Assembly: GCF_001598475.1 (NCBI RefSeq)
Contig: NZ_BCZA01000002.1
Location: 62,001 to 126,000 of the forward strand
DNA: 64,000 nt
Reading direction: 5' to 3'
DNA from: Pantoea agglomerans NBRC 102470
GTDB taxonomy: Bacteria > Pseudomonadota > Gammaproteobacteria > Enterobacterales > Enterobacteriaceae
Translations under genes and position numbers: made by a program
Shown: piece after piece, positions 17,646 to 27,061 of the stretch
Position numbering within the stretch: the stretch's first letter is position 1
How the letters are laid out: each line of letters begins with the position of its first letter
The notes under the pieces: generated by a model
Seen by the model: the letters and a program-made list of their open reading frames with translations, nothing else
What the model was told of the DNA's origin: nothing
The model's database searches: none

Positions 17646-17667
17646 ACTGCTGATAGCCTGAATGCTA

Positions 17668-19308
17668 TTAGTGTTTGATGATGTAGAAGTTTTTATCGAG
17701 CGTTTTATCCAGTGGATCTTTACCGGTATAACCGCCGACATAAGGTTTCACCAGACGGGTGTTCACGTAGTAGTAAACCGGGACGATGGTGCTGTCTTTA
17801 TCCATGATCTGCTCGGCCTGCTGATAGTCAGCTGCACGGGCTTTAGCATCCGGGGCCTTAATCGCGTCGCGAATCACTTTGTCAAACGCATCGCTCTTAT
17901 AGTGCGAGGTGTTACTGCTGCTGTTGGACAGCATGGTGTTCAGGAAGGAAGTCGGTTCATTGTAGTCCGCACACCATGCCGCACGGGAAACATCGTAGTT
18001 ACCCTGATGACGGGTATCCAGGAAGGTTTTCCACTCCTGGTTTTCCAGCTTGATGTTCACGCCGATATTTTTCTTCCAGATCGAGGAGGCAGCAATCGCC
18101 AGCTTTTTGTGCAGATCGGAGGTGTTATAGAGCAGGTTAAAGGTCAGCGGTTTGTCGGCAGTGTAGCCCGCTTCGGCCAGCAGCTTTTTCGCCTCGGCAT
18201 TACGCTTGTCCTGTGACCATTTGAACCAGTCTGGCGGCAGAATGTCCATGCCGTCGGTCGCTGGTGGCGTGTAGCTATAGGCAGGTTTCTGGCCCTGCGC
18301 CAGCACTTTATTCACCATGATGTCACGATCCAGACCCAGCTTCAGGGCAGCGCGCACGCGCGGATCGGTGAATGGCGCTTTCTGGTTGTTGATTTCGTAG
18401 TAATAGGTGCAGAGGTAAGGATCGACGTGCAGCTCTTTACCGTTGTCACGCTGCAGCTTTTTAAACAGCTCAATTGGCAGGTTGTTATAGGTCATGTCGC
18501 TGCCGTTCTCGGAGAAGTAACGGTTAACGTCGCTGACTTCAGAACTGATTGGCAGGAAGGTGACCTTGTTCAGCACGGTGTGTTCGTTGTCCCAGTAGTT
18601 TGGGTTACGCACCAGAGTGATACGCTCGTTAATCACGTGCGCGTCCAGCTTAAAGGCTCCGTTGCCGACCCAGTTCTGCGGCTGCGTCCACTGATCGCCA
18701 AATTTCTCAATCGCCGGTTTGTAAACCGGTGACATGACGGAGTTAATCAGCAGCTTATCAAAATAGGGAACCGGCTCGCTCAGGGTGACTTCCAGCGTGT
18801 GGTCATCAATGGCTTTGACGCCCAGATCGGTAACTGGTTTTTTACCGGCGATGATGTCATCGACGTTCAGGATATGACCATACTGCGGATAGCTGGCATA
18901 CGGTGAGGCGGTTTTAGGATCGACCAGACGCTCCCAGCTGTAGACGAAGTCCTGCGCGGTGACCGGCTCGCCATTGGACCATTTGGCATTTTTACGTAAG
19001 TGGAAAGTCCACACTTTGAAATCTTTATTTTCATAGCTTTCCGCTACGGCCGGGATCGGTTTACCGTTGCTGTCATTGACCAGCAGACCTTCGTAAAGAT
19101 CACGCGCCACGTTATCTTCCGGAACACCTTCAATTTTGTGCGGATCGAGCGACTGCACTTCATCGCCATTGCCGCGAACCAGCTCCTGTTTTGCGGCCAG
19201 CTCAACGCCCGCAGGCACCGTTGCTGCGAAAGCCGCATTCCCTGCCAGCGCACTCACTGCGGCGAAAACGCCCGCTGCAATCAGGCTTTTTTTCGTGATG
19301 TTGTTCAT
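17668..19308 (-). CDS. oppA: Periplasmic oligopeptide-binding protein OppA (permease-proximal copy)
   Basis: A 546-aa solute-binding protein of the SBP_bac_5 family. The signal peptide is NNITKKSLIAAGVFAAVSAL plus AGNAAFA, cleaved near residue 28. The mature protein opens with QSLDPHKIEGVPEDNVARDL and contains KWSNGEPVTAQDFVYSWERL near 110, SRAAWCADYNEPTSFLNTML near 445 and VGGYTGKDPLDKT close to the end. It captures peptides in the periplasm for OppBCDF. TGGAGTGTAATA precedes the ATG. A second, related copy lies just upstream in the same direction. Confidence 0.96.
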   Translation of the reverse strand: MNNITKKSLIAAGVFAAVSALAGNAAFAATVPAGVELAAKQELVRGNGDEVQSLDPHKIEGVPEDNVARDLYEGLLVNDSNGKPIPAVAESYENKDFKVWTFHLRKNAKWSNGEPVTAQDFVYSWERLVDPKTASPYASYPQYGHILNVDDIIAGKKPVTDLGVKAIDDHTLEVTLSEPVPYFDKLLINSVMSPVYKPAIEKFGDQWTQPQNWVGNGAFKLDAHVINERITLVRNPNYWDNEHTVLNKVTFLPISSEVSDVNRYFSENGSDMTYNNLPIELFKKLQRDNGKELHVDPYLCTYYYEINNQKAPFTDPRVRAALKLGLDRDIMVNKVLAQGQKPAYSYTPPATDGMDILPPDWFKWSQDKRNAEAKKLLAEAGYTADKPLTFNLLYNTSDLHKKLAIAASSIWKKNIGVNIKLENQEWKTFLDTRHQGNYDVSRAAWCADYNEPTSFLNTMLSNSSSNTSHYKSDAFDKVIRDAIKAPDAKARAADYQQAEQIMDKDSTIVPVYYYVNTRLVKPYVGGYTGKDPLDKTLDKNFYIIKH

Positions 19309-19374
19309 TATTACACTCCAGTTTTATTATCGTCACCGTGGCGATGCTCTGCCCCGGCGTCCCCCGTCTGCGGG

Positions 19375-19397
19375 CTCCCTGGCCTGTTACCAGGGAG
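19375..19397 (-). repeat. Hairpin between the two oppA copies
   Basis: CTCCCTGG (19375-19382) pairs with CCAGGGAG (19390-19397). On the transcribed minus strand it is not followed by a U run, so it is unlikely to terminate. It may stabilise the 3' end of the upstream oppA message or shape the leader of the downstream copy. Confidence 0.5.
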
Positions 19398-19464
19398 ATT
19401 GACCCCAAAAAAAGGTCTGTTTGCTGATGCGCTTTCCGACTGTCTCGCCGAACGGGCGATCAGA

Positions 19465-21090
19465 TCAGTGTTTTTTGATGAAATAGTACTTCAGGTCTGT
19501 CATGTCCTGCGGGTCTTTGCCCGTGAAGCCGCCAACCCAGGGCTTCACCAGGCGCACACTTACGCGGTAGTAAACTGGCACAATTGGTGAGTCTTTGTCA
19601 AGTTGTGTTTCAGCCTGCTGATACAGGCCGGCGCGCTGCGCCTCGCTGCCCGCCGTCAGCGTCTCCGCCATCAGACGATCAAAGGTCGCGCTGCTGTAAA
19701 ACGCGGTGTTGATCGAGGCGTTGCTGATCAGCATGTTCAGGAAGGTTGAGGGTTCGTTGTAGTCGGCACACCAGGTGGCGCGCACCACGTCATACTGCGC
19801 CTGATGACGGGTCTCCAGCATGGTTTTCCACTCCTGATTCTGCAGCGTCACCTTAGCACCCAGGTTTTTCTGCCACATCGACGCGGCCGCAATCGCCTGC
19901 CGTTTGTTCTGATCGGAAGTGTTGTAGAGCAGCGTAAAGGTCAGCGGATGGGCAGCATCAAAGCCGGCCTCTGCCAGCAGCTTCTTCGCGGCTTCATTAC
20001 GCTGCGCCTGCGTCCAGCTGAACCAGGCAGGTGGAGTGAGTTTGATACCGGCGGTGAAAGGCGGCGTCAGGCTGTAAGCCGGAATCTGCCCCTGGGCCAT
20101 GATCTTATTGGCAATGACCTCGCGATCGAGGGTCATCTTCAGTGCGGCACGCACCCGCGCATCGGTAAACGGCGGCTTTTTGTTATTAATCTCGTAGTAG
20201 AAGGTGCAGAGCAGCGGGCTGACCTTCACTTCATCGCCCAGCTCTTTGCGCAGCTTGCCAAACATCTCTGGTGGCACCGCACTGTTGGTAATGTCCGTGC
20301 CGCCGCTGCGGTAGCGATTGATATCGCTGTTTTCAGAGGCGATCGGCAGGAATGTCCCCTGTTCAATCACCGTGTGCGCATTATCCCAGTAGCGAGGATT
20401 GCGCTTCACGACAATTTTTTCATTCACTACCCAGTCGCTCAGCGTGTAGGCGCCGTTGCCGATGTAATGACCCGGGCGGGTCCAGGCTTCCCCCCACTGC
20501 TTAATGGCTGGCGCATAAACCGGCTTCATCGCCGTATGCGCTAACATCGCCACCAGGTAAGGCACCGGCTCACTCAGGGTAATTTGCAGCCGATGGGCAT
20601 CCAGCGCCTTCACGCCCAGCTGATCGGGTGACGCTTTACCGGCAAGGATGGCATCAATATTGGCAAAATGGGCTGCCTGCAGATAGCTGGAGTAAGGCGA
20701 CGCGGTTGTCGGGTCCACCAGACGGCGCCAGCTGTAGACGAAATCAGCGGCGGTAACCGGCTCACCGTTGCTCCACTTCGCATCCTCCCGCAGATTAAAA
20801 ATCCAGACGGTGGGTTGCGGGTTTTCCCAGCTTTTAGCGACGCCAGGAACCACCTGCCCGCTGTTATCGGTATTGACCAGGCCGTCCAGCAGGTTGTGAA
20901 TAATATTGGATTCCGGCACGCCTTCGGTTTTATGCGGATCCAGCGAGGAGACTTCACTGCCGTTATTGATCACAATCTGTTGCTGCGCGGCCAGTGTTGT
21001 ACCCGGCGGCACCGTGGCGGCATAGGCCGGCGAAAAAGCCATTAACAAAACGACTGCGAGTGTTGACCGCTGCTGCTGCAAATTCTTCAT
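19465..21090 (-). CDS. Periplasmic oligopeptide-binding protein, second OppA paralogue
   Basis: A 541-aa paralogue of the neighbouring OppA, in tandem and on the same strand. The signal peptide is KNLQQQRSTLAVVLLMAFSP plus AYA. It shares the same landmarks, SSLDPHKTEGVPESN, KWSNGEPVTAADFVYSWRRL, RATWCADYNEPSTFLNMLIS and VGGFTGKDPQDMT, but differs at many other positions, so it may have another peptide range. The start at 21090 fits a short signal peptide; an ATG at 21099 is also possible, and neither has a strong ribosome-binding site. It could be closer to MppA-type proteins, which use OppBCDF for murein peptide; I cannot decide from sequence alone. Confidence 0.9.
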   Translation of the reverse strand: MKNLQQQRSTLAVVLLMAFSPAYAATVPPGTTLAAQQQIVINNGSEVSSLDPHKTEGVPESNIIHNLLDGLVNTDNSGQVVPGVAKSWENPQPTVWIFNLREDAKWSNGEPVTAADFVYSWRRLVDPTTASPYSSYLQAAHFANIDAILAGKASPDQLGVKALDAHRLQITLSEPVPYLVAMLAHTAMKPVYAPAIKQWGEAWTRPGHYIGNGAYTLSDWVVNEKIVVKRNPRYWDNAHTVIEQGTFLPIASENSDINRYRSGGTDITNSAVPPEMFGKLRKELGDEVKVSPLLCTFYYEINNKKPPFTDARVRAALKMTLDREVIANKIMAQGQIPAYSLTPPFTAGIKLTPPAWFSWTQAQRNEAAKKLLAEAGFDAAHPLTFTLLYNTSDQNKRQAIAAASMWQKNLGAKVTLQNQEWKTMLETRHQAQYDVVRATWCADYNEPSTFLNMLISNASINTAFYSSATFDRLMAETLTAGSEAQRAGLYQQAETQLDKDSPIVPVYYRVSVRLVKPWVGGFTGKDPQDMTDLKYYFIKKH

Positions 21091-21099
21091 CCCAATCAT

Positions 21100-21672
21100 G
21101 CGAAACGCCAACCTTAAATTAAGTATCCCGACAGGCTTAAGCAAAAAGCGTTCTCACTTTGGGCTTTCGGAGAAAAAATTTTACGTTGGGCCAAAAATTA
21201 TCAGAAGCCGCGAAGGCGCGCCAAAGTAAAATAGCTAAAATGTTAACTAATTCTCTTTTATCATGAGAAGTCAGGCAGCGGAAGTGTTAATTTTCGTCCT
21301 GAAAATATCATATCGATATGAAAAATAGACTATTTAGCTGGAAACCCCTCTTAAGAGCGGAAAGCAGCGACAAACAGCCTCTTTTTTGGCACTTATATTG
21401 GATAATATGGCTTCAGCGTGATGAAATTTAAGATAGCGTGATTATTCTGGCAGTTTGTGAGGCTTACACGAAAATAGAGAGCAGAATATCGTGTGAAAAT
21501 AGTGACATTATTTTGCAGAAAAAAGTCTGTGAGCCAGCGCGCAGTAATGAAATTTATAATTGCCTGATTCTGTTAAGCACAACGAATAATTGCATCGTAA
21601 TGGTGCATAAAATGCCCCTACTGCACCATTACGGATCATTATTTCACTTCACTCTCTGAAATAAGTGAGCGT
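21100..21672. other. Long AT-rich intergenic region between ychE and the oppA genes
   Basis: About 570 bases without a credible gene. The sequence is clearly more AT-rich than its surroundings, with many A/T tracts around 21230-21330 and 21540-21600. The promoter and leader of the opp operon must lie here, since both oppA genes read away from it. Long regulated leaders upstream of oppA are known in enterobacteria, including small-RNA control, but I found no clear CACAAC-type GcvB target near either oppA start. Confidence 0.5.
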
Positions 21673-22320
21673 TTAATTGAGTAAGCCGGGAAAAATGGAC
21701 TTCATGCCGGTGACAACAAATTCGATGCCCAGTGCCATCAGTAACAGACCCATAATACGCGTAATGACGTTGATACCGGTCTGGCCAAGAATACGCACCA
21801 TTAACGGCGCGGCCCGGAAGAGTAACCAGCAGCAGAATGCAAAGATCGCAATCGCCAGAGTGAACCCCAGCAGATTTATCCAGCTGTGGTAGCGGGTGCT
21901 CCAGACAATGGTCGAGCTGATAGCACCCGGACCCGCCATCAGCGGCAACGCCAGCGGCACAACCCCCACACTTTCACGAATCGCCGTTTCTGACTTCTCC
22001 TGCTTATTCTGCTTATCTTCGCCCAGCTTGCCGCTGATCATCGACATCGCAATGGTGACGACCAGGATCCCACCCGCGATGCGGAAGGAGTCAATCGAGA
22101 TACCAAACACATGCAGAATCGCATCACCAAGGAACAGTGACGTCCAGAGAATAATAGCAACCGCCAGATTGGCAGTGAGGTTGGTTTTGTTACGCTCAGC
22201 CACCCCCTGATAACGGGTCATGCTGATGAAGACCGGAATAATTCCCACCGGATTGACCAGCGCAAAGAGCCCGACAAAAAATTTTATATAGCCTGATAAA
22301 TCTAACAGCGCAGGGTTCAC
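21673..22320 (-). CDS. ychE: MarC-family integral membrane protein YchE
   Basis: A 215-aa, six-helix membrane protein of the MarC/UPF0056 family, equal in length to E. coli YchE. Conserved parts are FFVGLFALVNPVGIIPVFIS near 14-33, the loop SGKLGEDKQNKQEKSE near 95, and ESVGVVPLALPLMAGPGAIS. Function is unknown; MarC itself was once wrongly linked to antibiotic resistance. I chose the GTG at 22320 because GGAG lies seven bases before it; the frame is open to another GTG at 22338. It lies upstream of opp in the same direction, as in E. coli. Confidence 0.93.
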   Translation of the reverse strand: MNPALLDLSGYIKFFVGLFALVNPVGIIPVFISMTRYQGVAERNKTNLTANLAVAIILWTSLFLGDAILHVFGISIDSFRIAGGILVVTIAMSMISGKLGEDKQNKQEKSETAIRESVGVVPLALPLMAGPGAISSTIVWSTRYHSWINLLGFTLAIAIFAFCCWLLFRAAPLMVRILGQTGINVITRIMGLLLMALGIEFVVTGMKSIFPGLLN

Positions 22321-22558
22321 GACTTTACTCCGTACCACAGGGGGGGGAAAACGCGCCTAATGTATGTGAAAACAGGCACGGACGCCAGATGCTGACTCAG
22401 CTATTTATACTGTTGAATGACGGCGCATCCAGCGCTTTACCCCAGAGATTAAAAAGTGACTGGATTTAGCCGCTACCAGGCTGATGACGTGAAGAGGTAA
22501 CCAATTTGATTAACAAAGGGCATAAAGGGGAGCTGAAAGGTGTCAGCTTGCGGTTAAA

Positions 22559-22572
22559 TTGATCTGCATCAA
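22559..22572. promoter_or_regulatory. FNR box upstream of adhE
   Basis: TTGATCTGCATCAA is an exact FNR consensus dyad, 209 bases ahead of the adhE ATG in a 461-base intergenic region. adhE is a fermentative enzyme made without oxygen, so FNR (or the related ArcA network) is a reasonable controller. In E. coli the adhE leader is also long and is processed by RNase III. Confidence 0.65.
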
Positions 22573-22781
22573 AATTGCCCTACCCCAAACCAGGTAATCT
22601 TTTCGCAACGGAAGTATTAGCGGCAGCGAAGAAAATCTCACTGACTGCAACAGAAGACTAGTTCAGTAAACAGTTGAAAATCCGGGCGTTCTAATCCAGT
22701 CCAGCGCCTTATGGCAACGTGACTATACTCAGGGCGCAGGATTGTTTACTAAAAAAGTTTAACTTCCTTCAGGAGAACACC

Positions 22782-25469
22782 ATGGCCGTAACCAATGTCG
22801 CCGAACTTAATGCACTGGTTGAACGTGTAAAAAAAGCCCAGCGTGAATATGCCAACTTTTCTCAACAACAGGTCGACGCTATCTTCCGTGCCGCCGCCCT
22901 CGCCGCCGCAGACGCCCGAATCCCGCTTGCCAAGATGGCCGTTGCCGAATCCGGTATGGGCATCGTCGAAGACAAAGTGATCAAAAACCATTTTGCTTCA
23001 GAATATATCTACAACGCTTATAAAGATGAAAAAACCTGTGGTGTGTTAGCCACGGATGATACTTTCGGCACCATTACCATCGCCGAACCTATTGGCCTGA
23101 TTTGCGGTATCGTCCCGACGACCAACCCCACTTCAACCGCCATCTTCAAAGCATTAATCAGCCTTAAAACCCGTAACGGCATCATTTTCTCTCCCCATCC
23201 ACGCGCCAAAGATGCGACCAACAGAGCTGCAGACATCGTATTGCAGGCGGCGGTGGCTGCCGGTGCGCCAAAAGATATTATCGGCTGGATCGACGCACCT
23301 TCCGTTGAGCTGTCCAATCAACTGATGCATCACCCTGACATCAACCTGATTCTCGCCACTGGCGGTCCGGGCATGGTGAAAGCGGCTTACAGCTCCGGTA
23401 AACCTGCGATTGGTGTCGGTGCGGGTAATACGCCGGTCGTGATTGATGAAACCGCCGATCTGAAACGTGCGGTTGCGTCGATTCTGATGTCGAAAACCTT
23501 TGATAACGGGGTTATCTGCGCCTCTGAACAATCGGTGATTGTGGTTGATTCAGTCTATGACGCGGTGCGTGAACGTTTCGCCAGCCACGGCGGTTATATG
23601 CTGCAGGGTGCCGAACTGAGTGCGGTGCAGAATATTATTCTGAAAAACGGCGGCCTGAATGCGGCTATCGTAGGCCAGCCAGCGTTCAAAATTGCGGAGA
23701 TGGCCGGTATCAGCGTGCCACCGAGCACTAAGATTCTGATTGGCGAAGTGAAGCTGGTGGATGAGTCTGAGCCGTTCGCCCATGAAAAACTCTCACCAAC
23801 CCTTGCGATGTATCGGGCGAAAGATTTCCAGGATGCGGTCGCGAAAGCAGAAAAACTGGTCGCCATGGGCGGTATCGGCCACACCTCCTGTCTCTATACC
23901 GATCAGGACAACCAGACCGAACGCGTTCACTACTTCGGCGACAAAATGAAAACCGCGCGTATTCTGATCAACACCCCCGCCTCGCAGGGCGGTATCGGCG
24001 ACCTCTACAACTTTAAACTGGCGCCGTCTCTGACGCTGGGTTGTGGTTCGTGGGGCGGAAACTCTATTTCAGAGAACGTCGGTCCAAAACATCTGATCAA
24101 TACCAAAACTGTCGCCAAGCGAGCTGAGAATATGTTGTGGCATAAACTTCCTAAATCCATCTACTTCCGTCGGGGTTCACTACCAATTGCGCTGGAAGAA
24201 GTGGCAACGGATGGCGCGAAACGTGCCTTTATCGTCACTGACCGCTTCCTGTTCAATAACGGCTATGCCGACCAGGTGACCCGCGTACTGAAATCACACG
24301 GCATTGAAACGGAAGTGTTCTTCGAAGTTGAAGCTGACCCAACGCTGAGCATCGTGCGTAAAGGTGCTGAGCAGATGAACAGCTTCAAACCGGATGTCAT
24401 CATCGCGCTGGGCGGTGGCTCACCGATGGATGCCGCGAAAATCATGTGGGTGATGTACGAACATCCGGAAACTCACTTCGAGGAGCTGGCGTTACGTTTC
24501 ATGGATATCCGTAAACGTATCTACAAGTTCCCTAAAATGGGTGTCAAAGCGCGCATGATTGCCATCACCACCACATCCGGTACCGGTTCTGAAGTCACGC
24601 CGTTTGCTGTAGTGACCGATGATGCGACGGGTCAGAAATATCCGCTCGCTGACTACGCACTGACGCCTGATATGGCGATTGTCGATGCCAACCTGGTGAT
24701 GGATATGCCGCGTTCACTCTGCGCCTTCGGCGGTCTGGATGCCGTGACCCACGCGCTGGAAGCTTATGTTTCAGTACTGGCGAATGAATACTCTGACGGA
24801 CAGGCGCTGCAGGCGCTGAAACTGCTGAAAGAGAATCTGCCAGCCAGCTATGCCGAAGGCGCCAAAAATCCGGTGGCGCGTGAGCGCGTACACAATGCCG
24901 CCACTATCGCCGGTATTGCGTTTGCCAACGCCTTCCTCGGGGTTTGTCACTCAATGGCGCATAAGCTGGGTTCAGAGTTCCATATCCCACACGGCCTGGC
25001 CAACGCCCTGTTAATCTCTAACGTTATTCGCTACAACGCGAATGACAACCCGACTAAACAGACCGCTTTCAGCCAGTACGATCGCCCTCAGGCGCGCCGT
25101 CGCTACGCCGAGATTGCTGACCATCTGGGTCTGAGCGCACCAGGCGACCGCACCGCGCAGAAAATTGAGAAGCTGCTCGCCTGGCTGGATGAGATTAAAA
25201 CTGAACTTGGTATTCCAACCTCTATCCGTGAGGCGGGTGTGCAGGAAGCGGACTTCCTGGCGAAAGTCGATAAACTGGCCGATGATGCGTTTGATGACCA
25301 GTGTACCGGCGCTAACCCACGTTATCCGCTGATTGCTGAACTGAAACAGATTATGCTTGATACCTACTACGGTCGTGAATTTGTCGAACCGTTCTCAAGC
25401 GTAGCCGAAGCCATTGCTGAGCAGCCGGTAAAAGGTATTAAGCTTGAGAAGAAAGCCAAAAAAGTCTGA
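22782..25469 (+). CDS. adhE: Bifunctional acetaldehyde-CoA / alcohol dehydrogenase
   Basis: An 895-aa fermentation enzyme that reduces acetyl-CoA to ethanol in two NADH steps. The N-terminal aldehyde dehydrogenase domain (about 1-440) holds the catalytic Cys in GVICASEQSV near 246. The C-terminal iron-dependent alcohol dehydrogenase has GGGSPMDAAK near 546 and the metal-binding histidines in CHSMAHKLGSEFHIPHGLAN near 730. It starts MAVTNVAELNALVERVKKAQ, as in E. coli, with AGGAG seven bases upstream; an in-frame ATG at 22719 is rejected. AdhE forms long helical filaments (spirosomes). A terminator follows. Confidence 0.97.
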   Translation: MAVTNVAELNALVERVKKAQREYANFSQQQVDAIFRAAALAAADARIPLAKMAVAESGMGIVEDKVIKNHFASEYIYNAYKDEKTCGVLATDDTFGTITIAEPIGLICGIVPTTNPTSTAIFKALISLKTRNGIIFSPHPRAKDATNRAADIVLQAAVAAGAPKDIIGWIDAPSVELSNQLMHHPDINLILATGGPGMVKAAYSSGKPAIGVGAGNTPVVIDETADLKRAVASILMSKTFDNGVICASEQSVIVVDSVYDAVRERFASHGGYMLQGAELSAVQNIILKNGGLNAAIVGQPAFKIAEMAGISVPPSTKILIGEVKLVDESEPFAHEKLSPTLAMYRAKDFQDAVAKAEKLVAMGGIGHTSCLYTDQDNQTERVHYFGDKMKTARILINTPASQGGIGDLYNFKLAPSLTLGCGSWGGNSISENVGPKHLINTKTVAKRAENMLWHKLPKSIYFRRGSLPIALEEVATDGAKRAFIVTDRFLFNNGYADQVTRVLKSHGIETEVFFEVEADPTLSIVRKGAEQMNSFKPDVIIALGGGSPMDAAKIMWVMYEHPETHFEELALRFMDIRKRIYKFPKMGVKARMIAITTTSGTGSEVTPFAVVTDDATGQKYPLADYALTPDMAIVDANLVMDMPRSLCAFGGLDAVTHALEAYVSVLANEYSDGQALQALKLLKENLPASYAEGAKNPVARERVHNAATIAGIAFANAFLGVCHSMAHKLGSEFHIPHGLANALLISNVIRYNANDNPTKQTAFSQYDRPQARRRYAEIADHLGLSAPGDRTAQKIEKLLAWLDEIKTELGIPTSIREAGVQEADFLAKVDKLADDAFDDQCTGANPRYPLIAELKQIMLDTYYGREFVEPFSSVAEAIAEQPVKGIKLEKKAKKV

Positions 25470-25493
25470 TAGTGCCGTTCTGACTGTCTGATA

Positions 25494-25519
25494 AAAAAAC
25501 CCGCCCCGGCGGGTTTTTT
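25494..25519. terminator. Bidirectional terminator between adhE and tdk
   Basis: A perfect 12-bp stem, AAAAAACCCGCC with GGCGGGTTTTTT, has a CC spacer, so the effective loop opens the central G-C pairs. It sits between the convergent adhE and tdk genes with A/T tails on both sides. Confidence 0.88.
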
Positions 25520-25537
25520 ATTGCCTGAAAAATAGGG

Positions 25538-26158
25538 TTAATTCAGCGGAGTCTGAGCGCCATGAATCGCCTGCAACGATCCCTGCTCTATCGCCTGTTT
25601 ATAATGCTTGCGGCAGACTGAGATATAACGTTCGTTACCGCCAATCACCACCTGCTCACCCTCACTGAAAGGTTTGCCCTCGCTATCCAGTCGCAGAACC
25701 ATACTGGCCTTGCGCCCACAGTGACAAATAGTTTTGAGTTCAACCAGCTTATCTGCCCACGCCAGCAGATACTGACTGCCAACAAACAGTTCACCGCGAA
25801 AATCCGTTCGCAGACCATAACAGAGCACCGGAATATCAAGGTCGTCTACGACATCTGACAGCGCTTTAACCTGCTCACGGGTCAGGAACTGACTCTCATC
25901 AACCAGCACGCAGTGGACAGGCTGAACGGCATGTTCAGCAGCGATGTCGCTGTAGAGTGATGTCTCTGCGTTGTATAGCAAGGCCGGTGACGATAGTCCG
26001 ATACGGGAACTCACCTGCCCGGCACCAAAGCGATTATCGATTTCAGCGGTGTAAACCAGTGAACGCATGCCGCGCTCATGATAGTTATATGAGGATTGTA
26101 GCAGTGCGGTTGATTTCCCTGCATTCATGGCAGAGTAATAGAAATAGAGTTGAGCCAT
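25538..26158 (-). CDS. tdk: Thymidine kinase
   Basis: A 206-aa type II thymidine kinase of the dTMP salvage pathway. The P-loop is [10 protein letters not shown] at residues 9-18, the Walker B-like segment [20 protein letters not shown] near 85, and the lasso/zinc region begins [18 protein letters not shown] near 141. The last zinc ligands lie in ISVCRKHY. Convergent with adhE and divergent from hns, an order kept in enterobacteria. Confidence 0.97.
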   Translation of the reverse strand: MAQLYFYYSAMNAGKSTALLQSSYNYHERGMRSLVYTAEIDNRFGAGQVSSRIGLSSPALLYNAETSLYSDIAAEHAVQPVHCVLVDESQFLTREQVKALSDVVDDLDIPVLCYGLRTDFRGELFVGSQYLLAWADKLVELKTICHCGRKASMVLRLDSEGKPFSEGEQVVIGGNERYISVCRKHYKQAIEQGSLQAIHGAQTPLN

Positions 26159-26567
26159 CGGCGCGTATCTTCATCAGGACTGAATGGAATGGCGCGCATA
26201 TTACCACAAAGCGGCGGCAATACGTTGCGGTTGATGAGTGAATAAAGTGTAACGGCTGGCCGTTTATTCCTCTGCATGCCGTTTCCAGCGCCTGTTATGT
26301 ACAGTGCCGAACGGGATAAGTTTTGCTTATTTTACCCGCAACAAAAGCAATGACATTTTTGTTGCTGACCTGAATACATTAAATTTATTTGATATCGGAC
26401 TAAAGGAAAATATTTTTATTCTGCACAACTGTGCAATTTTCTGGTGAAAATTATTTTTAGTCACCTGGGTAATTAGTGATATACATATTTTTATGATTGC
26501 AGTTATTTTATGTCGCCACTACTATTAGCGGGCAACACAACTTTTCCCTTATTCAGAGACCAGGACA
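26159..26567. promoter_or_regulatory. AT-rich tdk-hns divergent intergenic region
   Basis: This 409-base gap must hold both promoters. From about 26340 to 26520 it is strongly AT-rich, with A/T tracts of the kind that bend DNA and that H-NS itself binds; hns autoregulation is known in E. coli. An inverted repeat, GCAACAAAA (26338-26346) with TTTTGTTGC (26357-26365), lies in its centre. I could not fix promoter hexamers with confidence. Confidence 0.5.
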
Positions 26568-26975
26568 ATGAGCGAAGCACTAAAAGTTCTTAATAATATC
26601 CGTACGCTGCGCGCCCAGGCCAGAGAGTATTCCGTTGAAATACTGGAAGAGATGCTGGAAAAGCTGGACGTAGTAGTAAAAGAGCGCCGTGAAGAAGAGT
26701 CTCATTTTCAGGCAGAAAATGAAGAACGCACGCGTAAACTTAATCAGTATCGTGAAATGCTACTGGCTGATGGTATTGACCCGAATGAACTGATTAACAC
26801 GCTGACCGACACACGGACTGCGGCAAAAGGTAAACGCTCAGTACGTCCGGCTAAATATGGTTACACCGATGAAAAAGGCGAGTCCAGAACCTGGACCGGT
26901 CAGGGCCGCACACCGGCCGTGATTAAAAAAGCGCTGGAAGAACAGGGTAAAAAGCTGGACGATTTTTTACTGTAA
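26568..26975 (+). CDS. hns: DNA-binding protein H-NS
   Basis: A 135-aa nucleoid protein that silences AT-rich and foreign DNA. The N-terminal oligomerisation region is coiled coil ([20 protein letters not shown] through about residue 65, with [20 protein letters not shown]). A flexible basic linker contains [20 protein letters not shown]. The C-terminal DNA-binding domain carries the minor-groove motif [16 protein letters not shown] near 111-126, the QGR hook. CCAGGACA precedes the ATG. Confidence 0.97.
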   Translation: MSEALKVLNNIRTLRAQAREYSVEILEEMLEKLDVVVKERREEESHFQAENEERTRKLNQYREMLLADGIDPNELINTLTDTRTAAKGKRSVRPAKYGYTDEKGESRTWTGQGRTPAVIKKALEEQGKKLDDFLL

Positions 26976-27018
26976 AGACCCGCAGGGTGACTGCCTTTTT
27001 GGCAGCCTGATGCGCAAT

Positions 27019-27046
27019 AAAAAAGGAAGCCGGAGCTTCCTTTTTT
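27019..27046. terminator. Bidirectional terminator between hns and the epimerase gene
   Basis: A perfect 12-bp stem AAAAAAGGAAGC (27019-27030) with GCTTCCTTTTTT (27035-27046) has the loop CGGA. It serves hns on the plus strand and the epimerase-ugd-galU group on the minus strand. Confidence 0.9.
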
Positions 27047-27061
27047 CTTTTAATCAGATAC

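Noticed and set aside
19375..19397. Terminator between the two oppA genes
   Set aside because: The stem is good, but the T run on the minus strand lies before it rather than after it, so it does not have terminator layout.
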